A DNA stretch of 64,000 nt, taken from Armatimonadota bacterium. GTDB lineage: Bacteria; Armatimonadota; Zipacnadia; JAUWAU01. Positions 25,373 to 35,500 of this stretch are shown here, in pieces. The stretch is taken from contig JAUWAU010000007.1 of the NCBI GenBank assembly GCA_030601885.1, positions 1 through 64,000 on the forward strand, read 5' to 3'. Under the pieces are notes generated by a model. That model made no database searches, was not told where the DNA came from, and saw only the letters and a list, made by a program, of their open reading frames with translations. A program made the position numbers and the translations under genes. Within the stretch, counting starts at the first letter, position 1. Each line of letters starts with the position of its first letter.

Positions 25373-27575
25373 CGCCTGTACCGTCACCGTAATAGGGATG
25401 GTACGGGTCCAACTCGGCTGCGGTGAAGAGTATGAGCGGGACGCCGTCGGCGTGCAATTGCCGAAACCGCTCGAGTTCGTTCTCTGTGAACTCGGGTGAG
25501 GTCTTCGAGAAGATCAGGTAGCAGTCGAGGCCGGCGTCCCGTATGGCGTCCCTGGCCCTCAGGAGCTTGCAGATGTCGTCGGCGGATATCTCGCCCCGTG
25601 TCTTGCACTCGCCGAGAAGGAAGCACGCGCCGCAGTGCGGGTCGCGGCGCACGACGACCAAGTCCGACTCGCAGTCGGGACACGCCCCGCTCAACTCGAG
25701 AGCTGTCGAGTGCAGGACGGTTGTTAGTGAGCCAGACGTGCGCTGAAGCTGGAGGAGCGTGAGGGCGACGGGAACCGCGCCGTGCTGCTGGTCGGCTCTG
25801 CCGAACAGGCCGCTAAGGCGAAAGCGCCACCCGCCACGCCGTCCGAGCTGGGGCCCGAGCCCGAACTGGTGTCCACACAGCTCGCAGGACATCTGATGGC
25901 GCAGCGAGTCCGCGGGCGCCCAGAAGTCGAGGGTGCAGTTGGGACACAGAAGCAGCAGGCCCGGCCGGAGGATGTCCTTCTTGAGGAGGAAATCGAAGAC
26001 GGCCTGCGGCTCGAGCTCTGGCTCGTCTCGGAGCTCGATGTGGAGCTGGCGGTGGGCATCGAAGGAGGGGGCGCCGTCGGAAGGCTTGTCCTGGATGAGC
26101 TGCTCGGCCATCTTTCGGGTGATCCCTTTGTGGGCCTGGGGCTCCCGCAGCAGCTTGCGGACGCCGGGGATCTTGAAGACCCGGCAGGACTCCACCCCGC
26201 CGAGTTGGCGAATGAGCCGCTCGGCAATGAGGCCGGGCCGGCTCGGTGCGGCCGAAATGCCCGCATGCTCGAGTAGGCGGGCTATGAGTTCCTTGATGTC
26301 TATGGGCACGAGATGCAGCGTCGCGTCATCCACTGGGTGAAGCACTCCGAAGCCGTCCGGCTGGGCCCTGAAAGCCGAGGGGTCGAGGAAGGAGCACCGA
26401 GCGTACCATTCGTTGAGCTGCGGGACCATCGGCGGAGAGAGTGTGTAGTGCTGCTCTCTCGGCTCCGTTACGGAGCGCACGCTCACCACCCAGTGCTGTC
26501 CGTGGACCCGGCGCAGGGCTGCTTGCCAGGGCGGCTGCTCCGGCAGGGCGAGTGTGACGTAGGGGGCGGCACTCCCTCGCTCCTCAAGGTCAGCGATTAC
26601 CGTCTGGGGCTCGAAGTGAGGAACGGCAGTTCGGGCCCCCAGTCCATCCCACGCGGCGTGGCTGAGGGGACAGTGGACAACCTCGGCGGCGTCCGGAAGC
26701 ACGTCCCCCAGATGCTTTGCTGGGTCGCCGTCCTCGGCAGCCTCCGGCCCTGCCCAGATCCGGATCGCTCGCTCACCGTCCGCCTCGTCGTAGTGGCGCC
26801 GCAGGAGCCCCCTGACCCGCTGCCGCGCGTAGTCGAGCCACCTTTCGGCGTGCGCCAGCGGCCAGAACACGGCGCCGCGCCCGGACGCCCTGAGGTTCCA
26901 GTACTTGACGATGTCGTCGAAGTGGTCGGGGCGGCCGACGTACACACCGCGCTCCGGCCAGCGTTGGATCCACACGAGCCCCTCGTGGGCAAGGTGGATC
27001 GGCGTGGCACGATCGGCAAGCGTCTCGGGGACCGGGGCATTGCCGATGTCTATGCGCTCTGCCCTCATCGCCTTGCCGAACGCCTCGACGTAGTCCGGAC
27101 CGACATCGGGGTAGCCCCCGAACTCGACACACAGGAGCGCCGCGAGGGGGTCGCTTGCGTCCCAGCAGGGGCGGGCGTACTGACTCGCCGCAGCCACGTG
27201 CAGGAACTCGTGTTCCCAGTAGTGGAGCATTATGGGCAGAACGTCCAAAGCGGTGAGTTGCTCGTCGTCGTTTTCTCCACTAACAAGGTGGGGTTCTCCC
27301 AGGGCGCGGGGCCAGGCCAGCCATGGGTAGGCCGCGAACGCCTCTTCGAGGCGGGAGACGCCGGCGACCGGGTGGAGTACGTCCACGTGAAACAGCCTCA
27401 CCAAATCATCGCAGCAGTCCGGTTCGGCGCCCACTGGGACGATTGGGTTGAAGACCCCTCCCCAGAGAGCCGTGTTGAGCCTTGCCGCATCCACGACGTC
27501 TTCCATGTTTCCGTGGCGGACCAGAAACCCAATGCGCAGAGGGCGGTAGTGCAGATGTAGTGAAGCTGTGGCCAT
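25218..27575 (-). CDS. Large uncharacterised protein with zinc ribbons and PD-(D/E)XK nuclease-like C-terminus
   Basis: 785 aa, no signal peptide. Residues 12-70 (LRIGFLVRHGNMEDVVDAA, LNTALWGGVFNPIVPVG, LVRLFHVDVLHPV) make an alpha/beta N-terminal module I have no name for. Residues about 545-575 form a zinc ribbon (CPNC ... CELCG), and another Cys cluster follows (CPDC, HCGAC, about 630-650). The C-terminal part reads SDLVVVRRD, then LLGECKTRGEISADDICKLL and DCYLIFSKTSPEFT: an Asp, then Glu-x-Lys, then helix and beta-strand, which is the PD-(D/E)XK nuclease pattern. The extreme C-terminus is Pro/Gly-rich and overlaps the small membrane-protein gene. Possible roles: DNA processing or anti-phage defence. 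Function is inferred only from the nuclease-like motif. Confidence 0.7.
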   Translation of the reverse strand: MATASLHLHYRPLRIGFLVRHGNMEDVVDAARLNTALWGGVFNPIVPVGAEPDCCDDLVRLFHVDVLHPVAGVSRLEEAFAAYPWLAWPRALGEPHLVSGENDDEQLTALDVLPIMLHYWEHEFLHVAAASQYARPCWDASDPLAALLCVEFGGYPDVGPDYVEAFGKAMRAERIDIGNAPVPETLADRATPIHLAHEGLVWIQRWPERGVYVGRPDHFDDIVKYWNLRASGRGAVFWPLAHAERWLDYARQRVRGLLRRHYDEADGERAIRIWAGPEAAEDGDPAKHLGDVLPDAAEVVHCPLSHAAWDGLGARTAVPHFEPQTVIADLEERGSAAPYVTLALPEQPPWQAALRRVHGQHWVVSVRSVTEPREQHYTLSPPMVPQLNEWYARCSFLDPSAFRAQPDGFGVLHPVDDATLHLVPIDIKELIARLLEHAGISAAPSRPGLIAERLIRQLGGVESCRVFKIPGVRKLLREPQAHKGITRKMAEQLIQDKPSDGAPSFDAHRQLHIELRDEPELEPQAVFDFLLKKDILRPGLLLLCPNCTLDFWAPADSLRHQMSCELCGHQFGLGPQLGRRGGWRFRLSGLFGRADQQHGAVPVALTLLQLQRTSGSLTTVLHSTALELSGACPDCESDLVVVRRDPHCGACFLLGECKTRGEISADDICKLLRARDAIRDAGLDCYLIFSKTSPEFTENELERFRQLHADGVPLILFTAAELDPYHPYYGDGTGDARPVPYRYAHSFGELAANSASLYLGPPPVRTPVPGVVPGDIRSGNSDGGP

Positions 27576-28259
27576 CGGGCAACCCCGCTCAAGAAGGACG
27601 CCATTCCGAGGGCGTCATAGCGAGTTCCTCGTTTGCTTCTTCCGTGGCCGTCTTGGGGCGCGGCCTTTGGCGGGGATACAGCTGCACGCGGGCTGTTCCC
27701 AGATGTGGCAGAGCTTCGGGGACAACATCCCTAATCCTGGGATTCCCGGATTCCGGGGGCACAACAGTCGCTCTGCCCGCGAGCAACGACGGCCTGCGTC
27801 TGCCCCACGCCAAGACTGTACCAGAATCGCACGTGCTGCGCAAGATGTTAGGACCGTGAGGCTGCTGAAGACGCTACCTTTGCCCGCAGGCAACGCTACG
27901 TGTGCCGTCTGCGAGGGGTGCTGCGCAGATCACGCTGATTAGACTGCTAAAGACCACGCATTGCCACGGTTCGTTCACGGACGACCCTCCTGCGAGTGGG
28001 AGAGTGGCCAATACCGATATGCATCCCAACGGATACTTCCCGCGGCATTATAAGCCATGGGGATGCGCCTGTTAATGCTTACGGCGTAAGGCCTCGAGAG
28101 TGACGGGGAGCGAGGTCGGGGCCCAGCATCCGTATGGGTCAACGTAACTGCAACCACGTGCTCTACGCGGCGCCTTCCCCCACTGCGTCGAGATCAGGTG
28201 AGAGCGCCCCAAGAAGAACAAAGGGGCTCCGCAGGCCTTCGGTGAATCTGCTCGTCGTC
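27576..28259. other. Intergenic, no gene recognised
   Basis: The 684-bp region between the divergent nuclease-like gene and the small ORF/sulfatase-like pair. Several open frames of 60-125 codons exist on both strands but carry no recognisable motif or ribosome binding site. It includes a small inverted repeat (CCTGGGATTCCCGGATTCCGG, about 27735-27757) and two partial copies of GCTGCTGAAGACGCTAC (about 27862 and 27943). The promoter of the nuclease-like gene should lie near 27600-27700. Confidence 0.35.
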
Positions 28260-28448
28260 ATGGCCCGCTCAACTGTGTCCGTCGTGGTTGTGACAGTGCT
28301 GACGGCCTGTTTCGCCCTCTCCGCTCCACGCAACGGCTGGTACTGGCACTCGCCCGTCAACATCCACTGGGACGAGCATTCGCGCCTGCTCGGCATGTGC
28401 TCTGGGCTCTCGGTGGCTCACCCAGAAACGGAGGCAGAATCCCAATGA
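28260..28448 (+). CDS. Short signal-peptide ORF, possibly a truncated secreted protein
   Basis: 62 aa from ATG 28260. STVSVVVVTVLTACFALSAP is a good export signal. The mature start GWYWHSPVNIHWDEHSRLLG resembles the first residues of secreted TIM-barrel proteins such as the one at 54727-56736 (NWYETSFYLLHEDHH), after which the sequence loses sense and stops. It overlaps the next start codon by 4 nt. Best read as the remnant of a glycosidase-like gene; a functional micropeptide is less likely. Confidence 0.35.
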   Translation: MARSTVSVVVVTVLTACFALSAPRNGWYWHSPVNIHWDEHSRLLGMCSGLSVAHPETEAESQ

Positions 28449-29836
28449 ACGTCATCCTGCTCATCGCCGACACCTTCCGGGCCGACCACATCGGCGCTTA
28501 CGGCAACGACTGGATCCGGACGCCCCACCTGGACCGGCTCGCGAAAGAGGGCGTGATGTTCACTCGGGCATACGCCGAGGGCTGCCCGACAGTGCAGGCG
28601 CGGCGCGCCTTCTGGACGGGCTGCAGGACGTTCCCGTTCACGGACCATGTTGTCAAGCCCGGCAATGCCCTCAATCTCCAATATGGCTGGATGCCGCTCC
28701 ACGACGAGGACTGGTGCCTGTCGGAGATCCTGCTGACTGCCGGGCTCTACACCGGGCTCATCGGCGATACGCCGAACCTCTTCAGGCCCGGGTGGAACTT
28801 CACCCGCGGCTTCGAGTCGTGGAGCTACGTGCGCGGCCAGGCGAGCGACTTCTACCGGACCAGCTATCACTTCGACGATGTGCCCCGGGGACCGTGTAAG
28901 TCGTTCGAGGAGCGGCAGGCGCAGGTGGGCCGGGCCGGCCGACGCGCCAACAATCTCCAGCGCAACTGGGAGGAGGACTACTGCACGCCGCGGGTGATGC
29001 GCGAGGCGATGCGGTGGTTGGAGGACTGCGGCGACGTGGACGGGTTCTTCCTCGTGGTGGACACCTTCGACCCGCACGAGCCCTGGGACCCGCCGGCGCA
29101 TTACCTCACGTGCTACCCGGACGAAGACCTCATGAGGGCCCCCTACCAGCTTCCCATCGTGGCTCCGCGGCCTCAGAACCTGACCGAGGAAGACGTCCGC
29201 AGCAGGAGGGCAGGCTACGCCGGCGAGGTGACGATGTACGACCGGTGGCTGGGGCACCTTTTCGAGGTGGTAGAGCTGAGGGGCCTCTGGGACAACACGC
29301 TGATCTGCTTCGTGTCCGACCACGGCACGCATCTGGGAGAACACGGACGCATGAGCAAGGGCCCGCCCGGCCTCCAGGAGGACGTCACGCGCGTGCCGAT
29401 GATCATCCGACACCCGGAGAGCCTGGGCGCCGGAAAACGAGTGAACGCCCTCGTCTACAACATCGATCTCGTGGCGACGATTCTATCCGCGCTCGGCATC
29501 GAGTCGCCGGAGCCGATTGACGGCATAGATCTGTGGCCCCTCGCCACGGGCGAGAAGCGCAAGATCCGCGACTGCCTCACAAGTGGATACAACGAGTGGA
29601 TTTGGTACAGGGACAACCAATGGACGTATAACGGAACGCTCACGGCGGGCGAGGACGACCGCCTCTACGACGCGCGGAAGGACCCGCGGGAGAATCACAA
29701 CCTGGCTGCAGAGCTACCGGAGGTGTGTGCCGAGGTCCGTAAGCGAATAGTGGAAGAGGCTGGGCCATTGCGCGAGCCGCCCGACGTGTCGCGGCACGAC
29801 CCGGTCAATCGGAAGAGGTATCCCAGGGTGTTCTGA
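28445..29836 (+). CDS. Sulfatase-superfamily hydrolase with Thr in place of the formylglycine Cys
   Basis: 463 aa from ATG 28445 (GGAGG about 10 nt upstream). Alkaline phosphatase/sulfatase fold: metal ligands in NVILLIADTFRADHIGAYG (Asp9) and VSDHGTHLGEHG, and TPHLDRLAKEGVMFTRAY as in sulfatases. Where sulfatases have C-x-P-x-R the sequence is T49-V-Q-A-R53, followed by the usual four residues and TG; Cys47 is two positions too early. The GKWH sulfate-binding motif is replaced by GDTP. No signal peptide is seen with this start, so it may be cytoplasmic. These changes point to a Thr nucleophile, as in EptA/LtaS-type phosphotransferases or nucleotide pyrophosphatases, so a phosphodiesterase or transferase is possible. 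It is convergent with the next gene. Confidence 0.8.
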   Translation: MNVILLIADTFRADHIGAYGNDWIRTPHLDRLAKEGVMFTRAYAEGCPTVQARRAFWTGCRTFPFTDHVVKPGNALNLQYGWMPLHDEDWCLSEILLTAGLYTGLIGDTPNLFRPGWNFTRGFESWSYVRGQASDFYRTSYHFDDVPRGPCKSFEERQAQVGRAGRRANNLQRNWEEDYCTPRVMREAMRWLEDCGDVDGFFLVVDTFDPHEPWDPPAHYLTCYPDEDLMRAPYQLPIVAPRPQNLTEEDVRSRRAGYAGEVTMYDRWLGHLFEVVELRGLWDNTLICFVSDHGTHLGEHGRMSKGPPGLQEDVTRVPMIIRHPESLGAGKRVNALVYNIDLVATILSALGIESPEPIDGIDLWPLATGEKRKIRDCLTSGYNEWIWYRDNQWTYNGTLTAGEDDRLYDARKDPRENHNLAAELPEVCAEVRKRIVEEAGPLREPPDVSRHDPVNRKRYPRVF

Positions 29837-29844
29837 GCCTGCCA

Positions 29845-31194
29845 TCAGTACCCCAGCCCCAGTGGCTTTATGGATTCCGTCAGGACGAATCCGTTGGCCA
29901 CCGTGAACAGCGTGCCGTATTCCTGCATGAACGCGGCGTTGCCCTCAGGACGAAACTGCCTCGAGTTGTACTCGAAACCCTTCAAGGGGCTTATGCGCGC
30001 GGTCAAGCCTGCCGACTGGATCAGCGGATACCCGTTGTTGCACGAGTCCTGGACCGCGTAGACCATGCCGTTGTCCACGGCTCGACAGAGACAGAGCAGC
30101 GCGGCGCTCTGGCCCTTGCACGCCTTGAGCGCTATGCCGGACCAGCCAAGCTGTCGTGCGACCTCCACATCGTCCGGGGCGCAGAGGGACTCATCGACCA
30201 ATACGTGCTTCAGTGTCGCGATGCGCTCCATGCGAAACTCGTGGCGAGCGAGGTCCCTATGCACCGGCTGCTCCACGTACAGCAGCGCCTCGTACGATCT
30301 GGGTTGCTCATCTCTCAGCTTCTCCAAATACTCCACCACGTACTCAGGGCTTTCGCAGACTTCGTTGAAGTCAACCGTCAAGTACAGCTCACTGATGCCC
30401 TTCTCCCCCAGGACCTCCTGCGCGACGCTCACGACATCCGCCGTCCGCGACAGGTCCCACTCTATGTCTCTCCCGTTCAGCTTGAGCTTGAGGCAGAACA
30501 CCCCGTCTCTTTCGATCCATTGATCGAGACTTACCGGATAGCCGTCCTCAGGATCGTCCGCGGTCAACTCGCTGCGCCTGAGCTTGTCCAGAGCCCCGAC
30601 CAGATGAAATGCTTCGATATTGCGTCTGTACGAGGGCCCCAGGTAGTGGCAGATATACCGACCTTCGAATTCAGGGCCGAGGTACGCACTGAGGTCGCGG
30701 TCCATGAACTCCGGCCCGTATCCATCGTAGGAGCAGATGCCGTTGACCTTTCCGAACCCATCATGCAATGCCGCATCAAAGGGCGAGGCGCATACGTGGG
30801 AACACAGCTTGGGCACCGCTTCTGCCAGGTCTAGCTCGTCGCCGACCTCACGCGCTATCCGGTACAACTCGGGCTCAAGCTCCAACCAGATGTCTATCGG
30901 ATGCGCACAGCCCTCGTGTTCCCGCAGCGCGGCACCATACCGGTCGCCTATCTCCGTCATCGCACGGAAGCGTTGCTGGTCCGATACCTTTTGGGTCGGG
31001 AAGCTCCACGGGCTGCCCAGGCCCATGCTGCCACATCCCACGGCGACGTCGCCCCGCCTGTTGGCGACCTCAAGCTCGGCGGTCAGCACCTTCGCCCTCG
31101 TCACCACACTCCGCCCGAACTTCAGCGGCAGTCTGCAGGGGATCTCCTCATACGAAACGCGGACGTCCCGGACTGTGATATCACTCGGTTTCAT
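29845..31194 (-). CDS. Enolase-superfamily (mandelate racemase/muconate lactonizing) protein
   Basis: 449 aa from ATG 31194. The N-terminal capping domain is followed by the (beta/alpha)7-beta barrel. Key positions for the superfamily are visible: Lys-x-Lys in CLKLKLNGRD, metal ligands DFNE, VEQP and VDES, and the C-terminal ALKACKGQSAALLCL. Members abstract a proton alpha to a carboxylate, commonly as sugar-acid dehydratases. The large insert between residues 130 and 230 (YDGYGPEFMDRDLSAYLG and EAFHLVGALDKLRRSEL) is not typical of well-known members. It lies 69 nt downstream of a URO-D-family gene on the same strand, so the pair is an operon. Substrate unknown; sugar-acid breakdown fits the neighbourhood. 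Confidence 0.8.
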   Translation of the reverse strand: MKPSDITVRDVRVSYEEIPCRLPLKFGRSVVTRAKVLTAELEVANRRGDVAVGCGSMGLGSPWSFPTQKVSDQQRFRAMTEIGDRYGAALREHEGCAHPIDIWLELEPELYRIAREVGDELDLAEAVPKLCSHVCASPFDAALHDGFGKVNGICSYDGYGPEFMDRDLSAYLGPEFEGRYICHYLGPSYRRNIEAFHLVGALDKLRRSELTADDPEDGYPVSLDQWIERDGVFCLKLKLNGRDIEWDLSRTADVVSVAQEVLGEKGISELYLTVDFNEVCESPEYVVEYLEKLRDEQPRSYEALLYVEQPVHRDLARHEFRMERIATLKHVLVDESLCAPDDVEVARQLGWSGIALKACKGQSAALLCLCRAVDNGMVYAVQDSCNNGYPLIQSAGLTARISPLKGFEYNSRQFRPEGNAAFMQEYGTLFTVANGFVLTESIKPLGLGY

Positions 31195-31263
31195 TGGTTG
31201 CGCGGCCCCCAGCAAGTAGAGCTTCCAACGTTGATGACCATTGCAGCTTGGCGCGCGCCGGTC

Positions 31264-32328
31264 CTAACTCGCGTAGACTCCGACGTTGCGTCCCTCATCC
31301 AGCATCGCCAGGAAATTCTGAACGGGGACGTAGTTCGCGACGGTATTGCCCGAACCGAGGGCCCAGCCGCCGCCGGGCGCGCAGTCCTCTATCACCTGTC
31401 GGGTGTAGCGCCGCAGCTCATCTTCGGTGGCACGGGCGAGCATGTCCATGTCGATCCCGCCGAGCGCCGCGACTCGCGCGCCGTACTGCCGCTTGAACTC
31501 GGCCACCGGCTGGATCACGTCCTCGAAGGAGTGCTTCGCGTCGATCCCGACGTCCTCGACGAGCTCCTGCATGACCTCCTTCAGATTGCCACACGCGTGC
31601 AGCAGCACGGGCTTGCCGTGCGCATGGGCGTAATCGACGAGTCGCCTGTGCCACGGGAAGACGAACCTGCGCAAGTCCGCCGGCGCGATCATGGTCTGCG
31701 TCTTGAACCCGAGGTCGTCGTTGATCCATAGAGCCCCAACGTGCCCGAAGTCGCACAGCACTCTGTAAAGCCCGAGCTCGGCCTCTCCTATCTGGTTGGC
31801 CACTGCCTGGACCAGGTCAGGGTCCTCAGCGAGCGCATAGCAGAGAGGCTCGTAGCCCATGAGCCCTGACAAGTTCTCGAGAATGCCGCTCGGCAGCCCC
31901 ACGGTGACCTTCATCCCAGCGGGGAGCAGCGGCTCCAGCTTTTCGATGTCCTCGAAGCTGGCGTCCTCGACCCGCGGCCATTCGTACTTCTCGAGGTCCT
32001 CCCAGCTCTCGATCGGCCCGTGGTGCTCGTCCTGCCAGCCGCGTTTGCCTTTGCCGTGGACCGCGGTGTCCTCGGCGAATAGCCGCTCGCGGCCGGGAAA
32101 GCCGAAGCTGTACTGGCCGCGCACGTAGTCGTAGCCGAGCCGCGTCATAAACTCAATCCGGTATTTGCGCCATTCATGTTGATCCTGGGGAATCGGCCTG
32201 TCCAGCACCGCGGCCATGATCTGCGCATCGTGACCGAACTCGAGGAAGGGGACCCGATCCGGCTCACCCTCCCGGCGAATCACGGTCAGCATGCGATCGA
32301 AGTTCGGCTCCCAAAGACTACCGGTCAT
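31264..32328 (-). CDS. URO-D family protein (MtaA/CmuA-type methyltransferase-like)
   Basis: 354 aa from ATG 32328 (AGGAG 11 nt upstream). The uroporphyrinogen decarboxylase fold is shown by RMLTVIRREGEPDRVPFLE, WEDLEKYEWPRVED, KVTVGLPSGILENLSGLMGYE, INDDLGFKTQTMIAPADLRRFVFPWHRRLVDYAHAHGKP and the closing GSGNTVANYVPVQNFLAML. The HACGN motif supplies the His and Cys that bind zinc in corrinoid methyltransferases, and the haem-pathway UroD signature is absent, so this is a methyltransferase-like member rather than true HemE. It heads an operon with the enolase-superfamily gene. Possible role: demethylation of a methoxylated substrate; no corrinoid protein gene is nearby. Confidence 0.8.
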   Translation of the reverse strand: MTGSLWEPNFDRMLTVIRREGEPDRVPFLEFGHDAQIMAAVLDRPIPQDQHEWRKYRIEFMTRLGYDYVRGQYSFGFPGRERLFAEDTAVHGKGKRGWQDEHHGPIESWEDLEKYEWPRVEDASFEDIEKLEPLLPAGMKVTVGLPSGILENLSGLMGYEPLCYALAEDPDLVQAVANQIGEAELGLYRVLCDFGHVGALWINDDLGFKTQTMIAPADLRRFVFPWHRRLVDYAHAHGKPVLLHACGNLKEVMQELVEDVGIDAKHSFEDVIQPVAEFKRQYGARVAALGGIDMDMLARATEDELRRYTRQVIEDCAPGGGWALGSGNTVANYVPVQNFLAMLDEGRNVGVYAS

Positions 32329-32583
32329 TGATCTGGCCACTCCTGATCGACGTTACCTACATTCGGCGCCATGCCACCCCGCCGTGACTCACCTGTCAAG
32401 CAGTGAGCAGCGCCGAAGGCCGGGGCTTGCTTCGGATTCCTCCCCGGGAGCACCAACGCCTTCCGGAGGCCACCAAAGCTCGCAGGATGACTCCACTCAC
32501 GGAGCGAAGACGCAGTCATATTCTTGCCGTTCGCCGGCGATGCGTCAGGAACCGCTCGCCGTGGCCTTGGAGTGAGGACAGCG

Positions 32584-35500
32584 ATGAAGCAATCTGCCGG
32601 ACTTGGTCGCATTCGTGTCGTGGCAGGGGCGCTGGCAGGCCTGCTTTCGTACGCATGCCACGCTCAGCCAGTTGCCAATCTCGTGGCGAATCCCGGGTTC
32701 GAGCGGGGCTTGACCGGGTGGGAGGTCGTGAACCCCGTCGGGGCTGCAGTCACGGTGGAGGTGGTGTCCGACACTCGGAACTCCGGCCAAAACAGCCTCC
32801 ATGCGGCCAATGCCGACTCAAAGGACCTGCGTCCCATCGGAGTGCGGCAGGTCGTGACGGTGCAGGGAGGCAGAGGGTACCGACTCGCCGTCCATTCGCA
32901 GAACACGGCCCTGCAATCCTCCGGCGGCGTGCGCGTCACGGTGCTGGACGCGGACGGGGGCAGGCTCTCCCAGACGTGGGCAGTCCAACTGCACACGTGG
33001 GAGAGCGGCTGGACGCTGGCAGAGCGCACCGTATCAATACCGGGGCGAGGTGTGCGCGCCGAGCTGCTCCTATCCGTCAACGGCCTCGGCGAAGTATGGT
33101 TTGACGACGTCTCCCTCGTCGAGCAACCAGCCGCACCTAACCCGGCCGAGCAAACGGTCGAGCAGATACCCGCGGGGATCGCCGTCACCCGCTTTCCCGC
33201 ACCCGCGCCTGTGATGAAGATCGCCGCCGCCGATGTGGACGGTGACGGTCGGGACGAGGTGCTGCTGGGGGACATCGAACACGGCCTCAGCCTGGTGAAA
33301 GATGGCCAGGTGCTGTGGCGCGTTGACGTTGGCGGGCCGCCGTGCGACATCGCCTGCGGCGACGCCGACGGCGACGGGCGGCAGGAGATCGCGGTGGCGA
33401 CGATGGACGTGGACGGCAATACGTTGGTGCTGTCGCCGGCTGGGGAGAGAATATGGACGCATGCGGTCGATGACAACCGCTGCTCCCGGATGGCGTGGGC
33501 CGACCTCAAAGGCGACCGCACGGAGGAGCTGCTCATTGGCTCGGGCCCCGTGCTGACGGCCTTCGACGGCAAGTTCGAGCCGCTTTGGGAGTTGAACGTC
33601 GGCGGTCCGAGGCTGACGGCTCTGGCCACGAGCGACACCGATGGCGACGGGCGTGACGAGGTGTTCGCCGGATACGAGGCGCAGACGCTCCGACTCGTCG
33701 CACTCGACGATGACGGGAACGTGCTATGGCGACATGCGCCGTCGGATTGGCCCGGCAGCACGAAGGTCAGTTCGGTGTTTCTTGCGGACGCCGACGGGGA
33801 CGGCAGCCTGGAGATCATCGCCGGCGGAAGCGGGGGTACGGCCTTCGTCCTGCGCGCCGACGGCACAGAACTGTGGCGCCGCGTCGCAAGACGGCGACCC
33901 CGCGAGCTGTACCTGGCCGAGCCGGTTCGATACACGCGGAAGTATCCCGGCACCCAAATGCTGCTCATGGGGCGCCACAGCATAAGCATACGGGCCGGCG
34001 CGGGGCCCGAGATCTTTGCCAGTGTCAGCGGGATCACCCTCATCGACTCCGCGCACAGCCCGACCGAGCCCAACGTCGTATATGCAGCCTCCTCCGGACT
34101 GCGCGATCCGGCGTTCTATCGACTCGAGTTCTCCGACGGGGGCCGGAATCAGCTCGCGAGCTACGAAGTCCTCGACCCACTCGGGAGCAATCTGGATGCC
34201 GCGTATCGGCGTACTGTTGCACTTGATCCACTTCCCGCGCCGAACGCACGCGAGCGCCAGCGCAAGTTCCACGTCCTGCTGTATCGGAATTCGCGGGAGC
34301 AGGTTCGCGCGGCCTGGGAGCTGCTGCGAACGAGGAGCACGCCGAACGTGGAGTACGTGATCCTCAGCTATGTCAAGGAGCTGCCCGTCGAGCTGCACCG
34401 CTTCCCGATGACGACGCTCGCCGAGATACTGGACTACGCGCGGTTCTTCGAGCGGGAGCGCATCCCCTTCTACCTCTTCGTTGACCACGGCTGCCGGCCG
34501 TGGATCACGGTGGACACGGCCCGAAAGATCCTCGACGCAGCGCCGACCGCGTCGCGAGGGTTCTACGTGGCCGAAGACAACTATCGGTATCCTGACTCCT
34601 TGTTCTACGAGTGGCTCGACTGGGCGGGCAAGCTCCTGGATCTCTGCCACGAGCGCGGCAAGAAGGTCATCTTCAAGGAGATGCACGATACCTGGTCGCT
34701 GCTGGCGAGCGACAAGGCGGTCTATGATGTGCTCTTCAAGTACCCCGACACGATCGTGCCAATGTACGCCACCAATAACCCTCACGCGCCCGAGATCCAG
34801 ATTGGAGGGATGGTTGGGCTGTGGCGGGCCGGGCGCTGCAGAGATTGGGGCATGTCCAGCCAGCACTGGAACTGGAATTGGCAATGCGTTCAGAGGATTG
34901 ACTACTCGGAGCTCTGCCCGCCCGATGTCATCTTGCGGATGGATCTCGCTGCCGCCGCTCTCGGGTGCACTTACTTCCACGTGGAGGGTGGCCAGAAGTG
35001 GATAGACAATTCGGGCACGCTGGTCCCCGAGGCCACGCGTCATCGCGAGCTGCTCTACCAGCTCATGGAGCGAAACGTCATCCTGCCTCCGGAAGCCACA
35101 CAACTCGTCGGCCTCTCGCCCGTCGCCATCGCCCGCACGACCGACCCACGCGCCGCCGGGGAAGCCCGAATAGGACTTCCCGCCGGGCGCATCGGTACGC
35201 CCTTCCGCGAGGGCCTGCTCGGTGTGAGGGCGTCCATGCAGACGCCGCCACCGTACTACCTGCCGGCCTATGCGTATGGTGTGCGACACTACTTCGACGG
35301 CCTCTTCCCGGCCACGCCGTACGGCTATATTGAGCTCCTGCCGGAGTTCGTCGCCGGAGGGGCCGGGAGCGCCACATCACAGTTGATCCACACCGACACC
35401 ACCCAGGTGACGCTCGACGGCAAGACGAGGTCGGCCGAGGCGGCTCGTCCGGCGATTCTCGCCATGTTGAAAGCGGCGGCCGAACGCTTGCCATTCCGGG

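Noticed and set aside
26313..27560. A 415-codon open frame on the plus strand
   Set aside because: It is antisense to the 785-aa nuclease-like gene and has no motif or ribosome site. The minus-strand frame has zinc ribbons and a nuclease pattern.
31264..32328. Haem-pathway uroporphyrinogen decarboxylase HemE
   Set aside because: Fold motifs match the broad URO-D family, but the HemE active-site N-terminus (PVWFMRQAG type) is absent and a methyltransferase-like HACGN is present.
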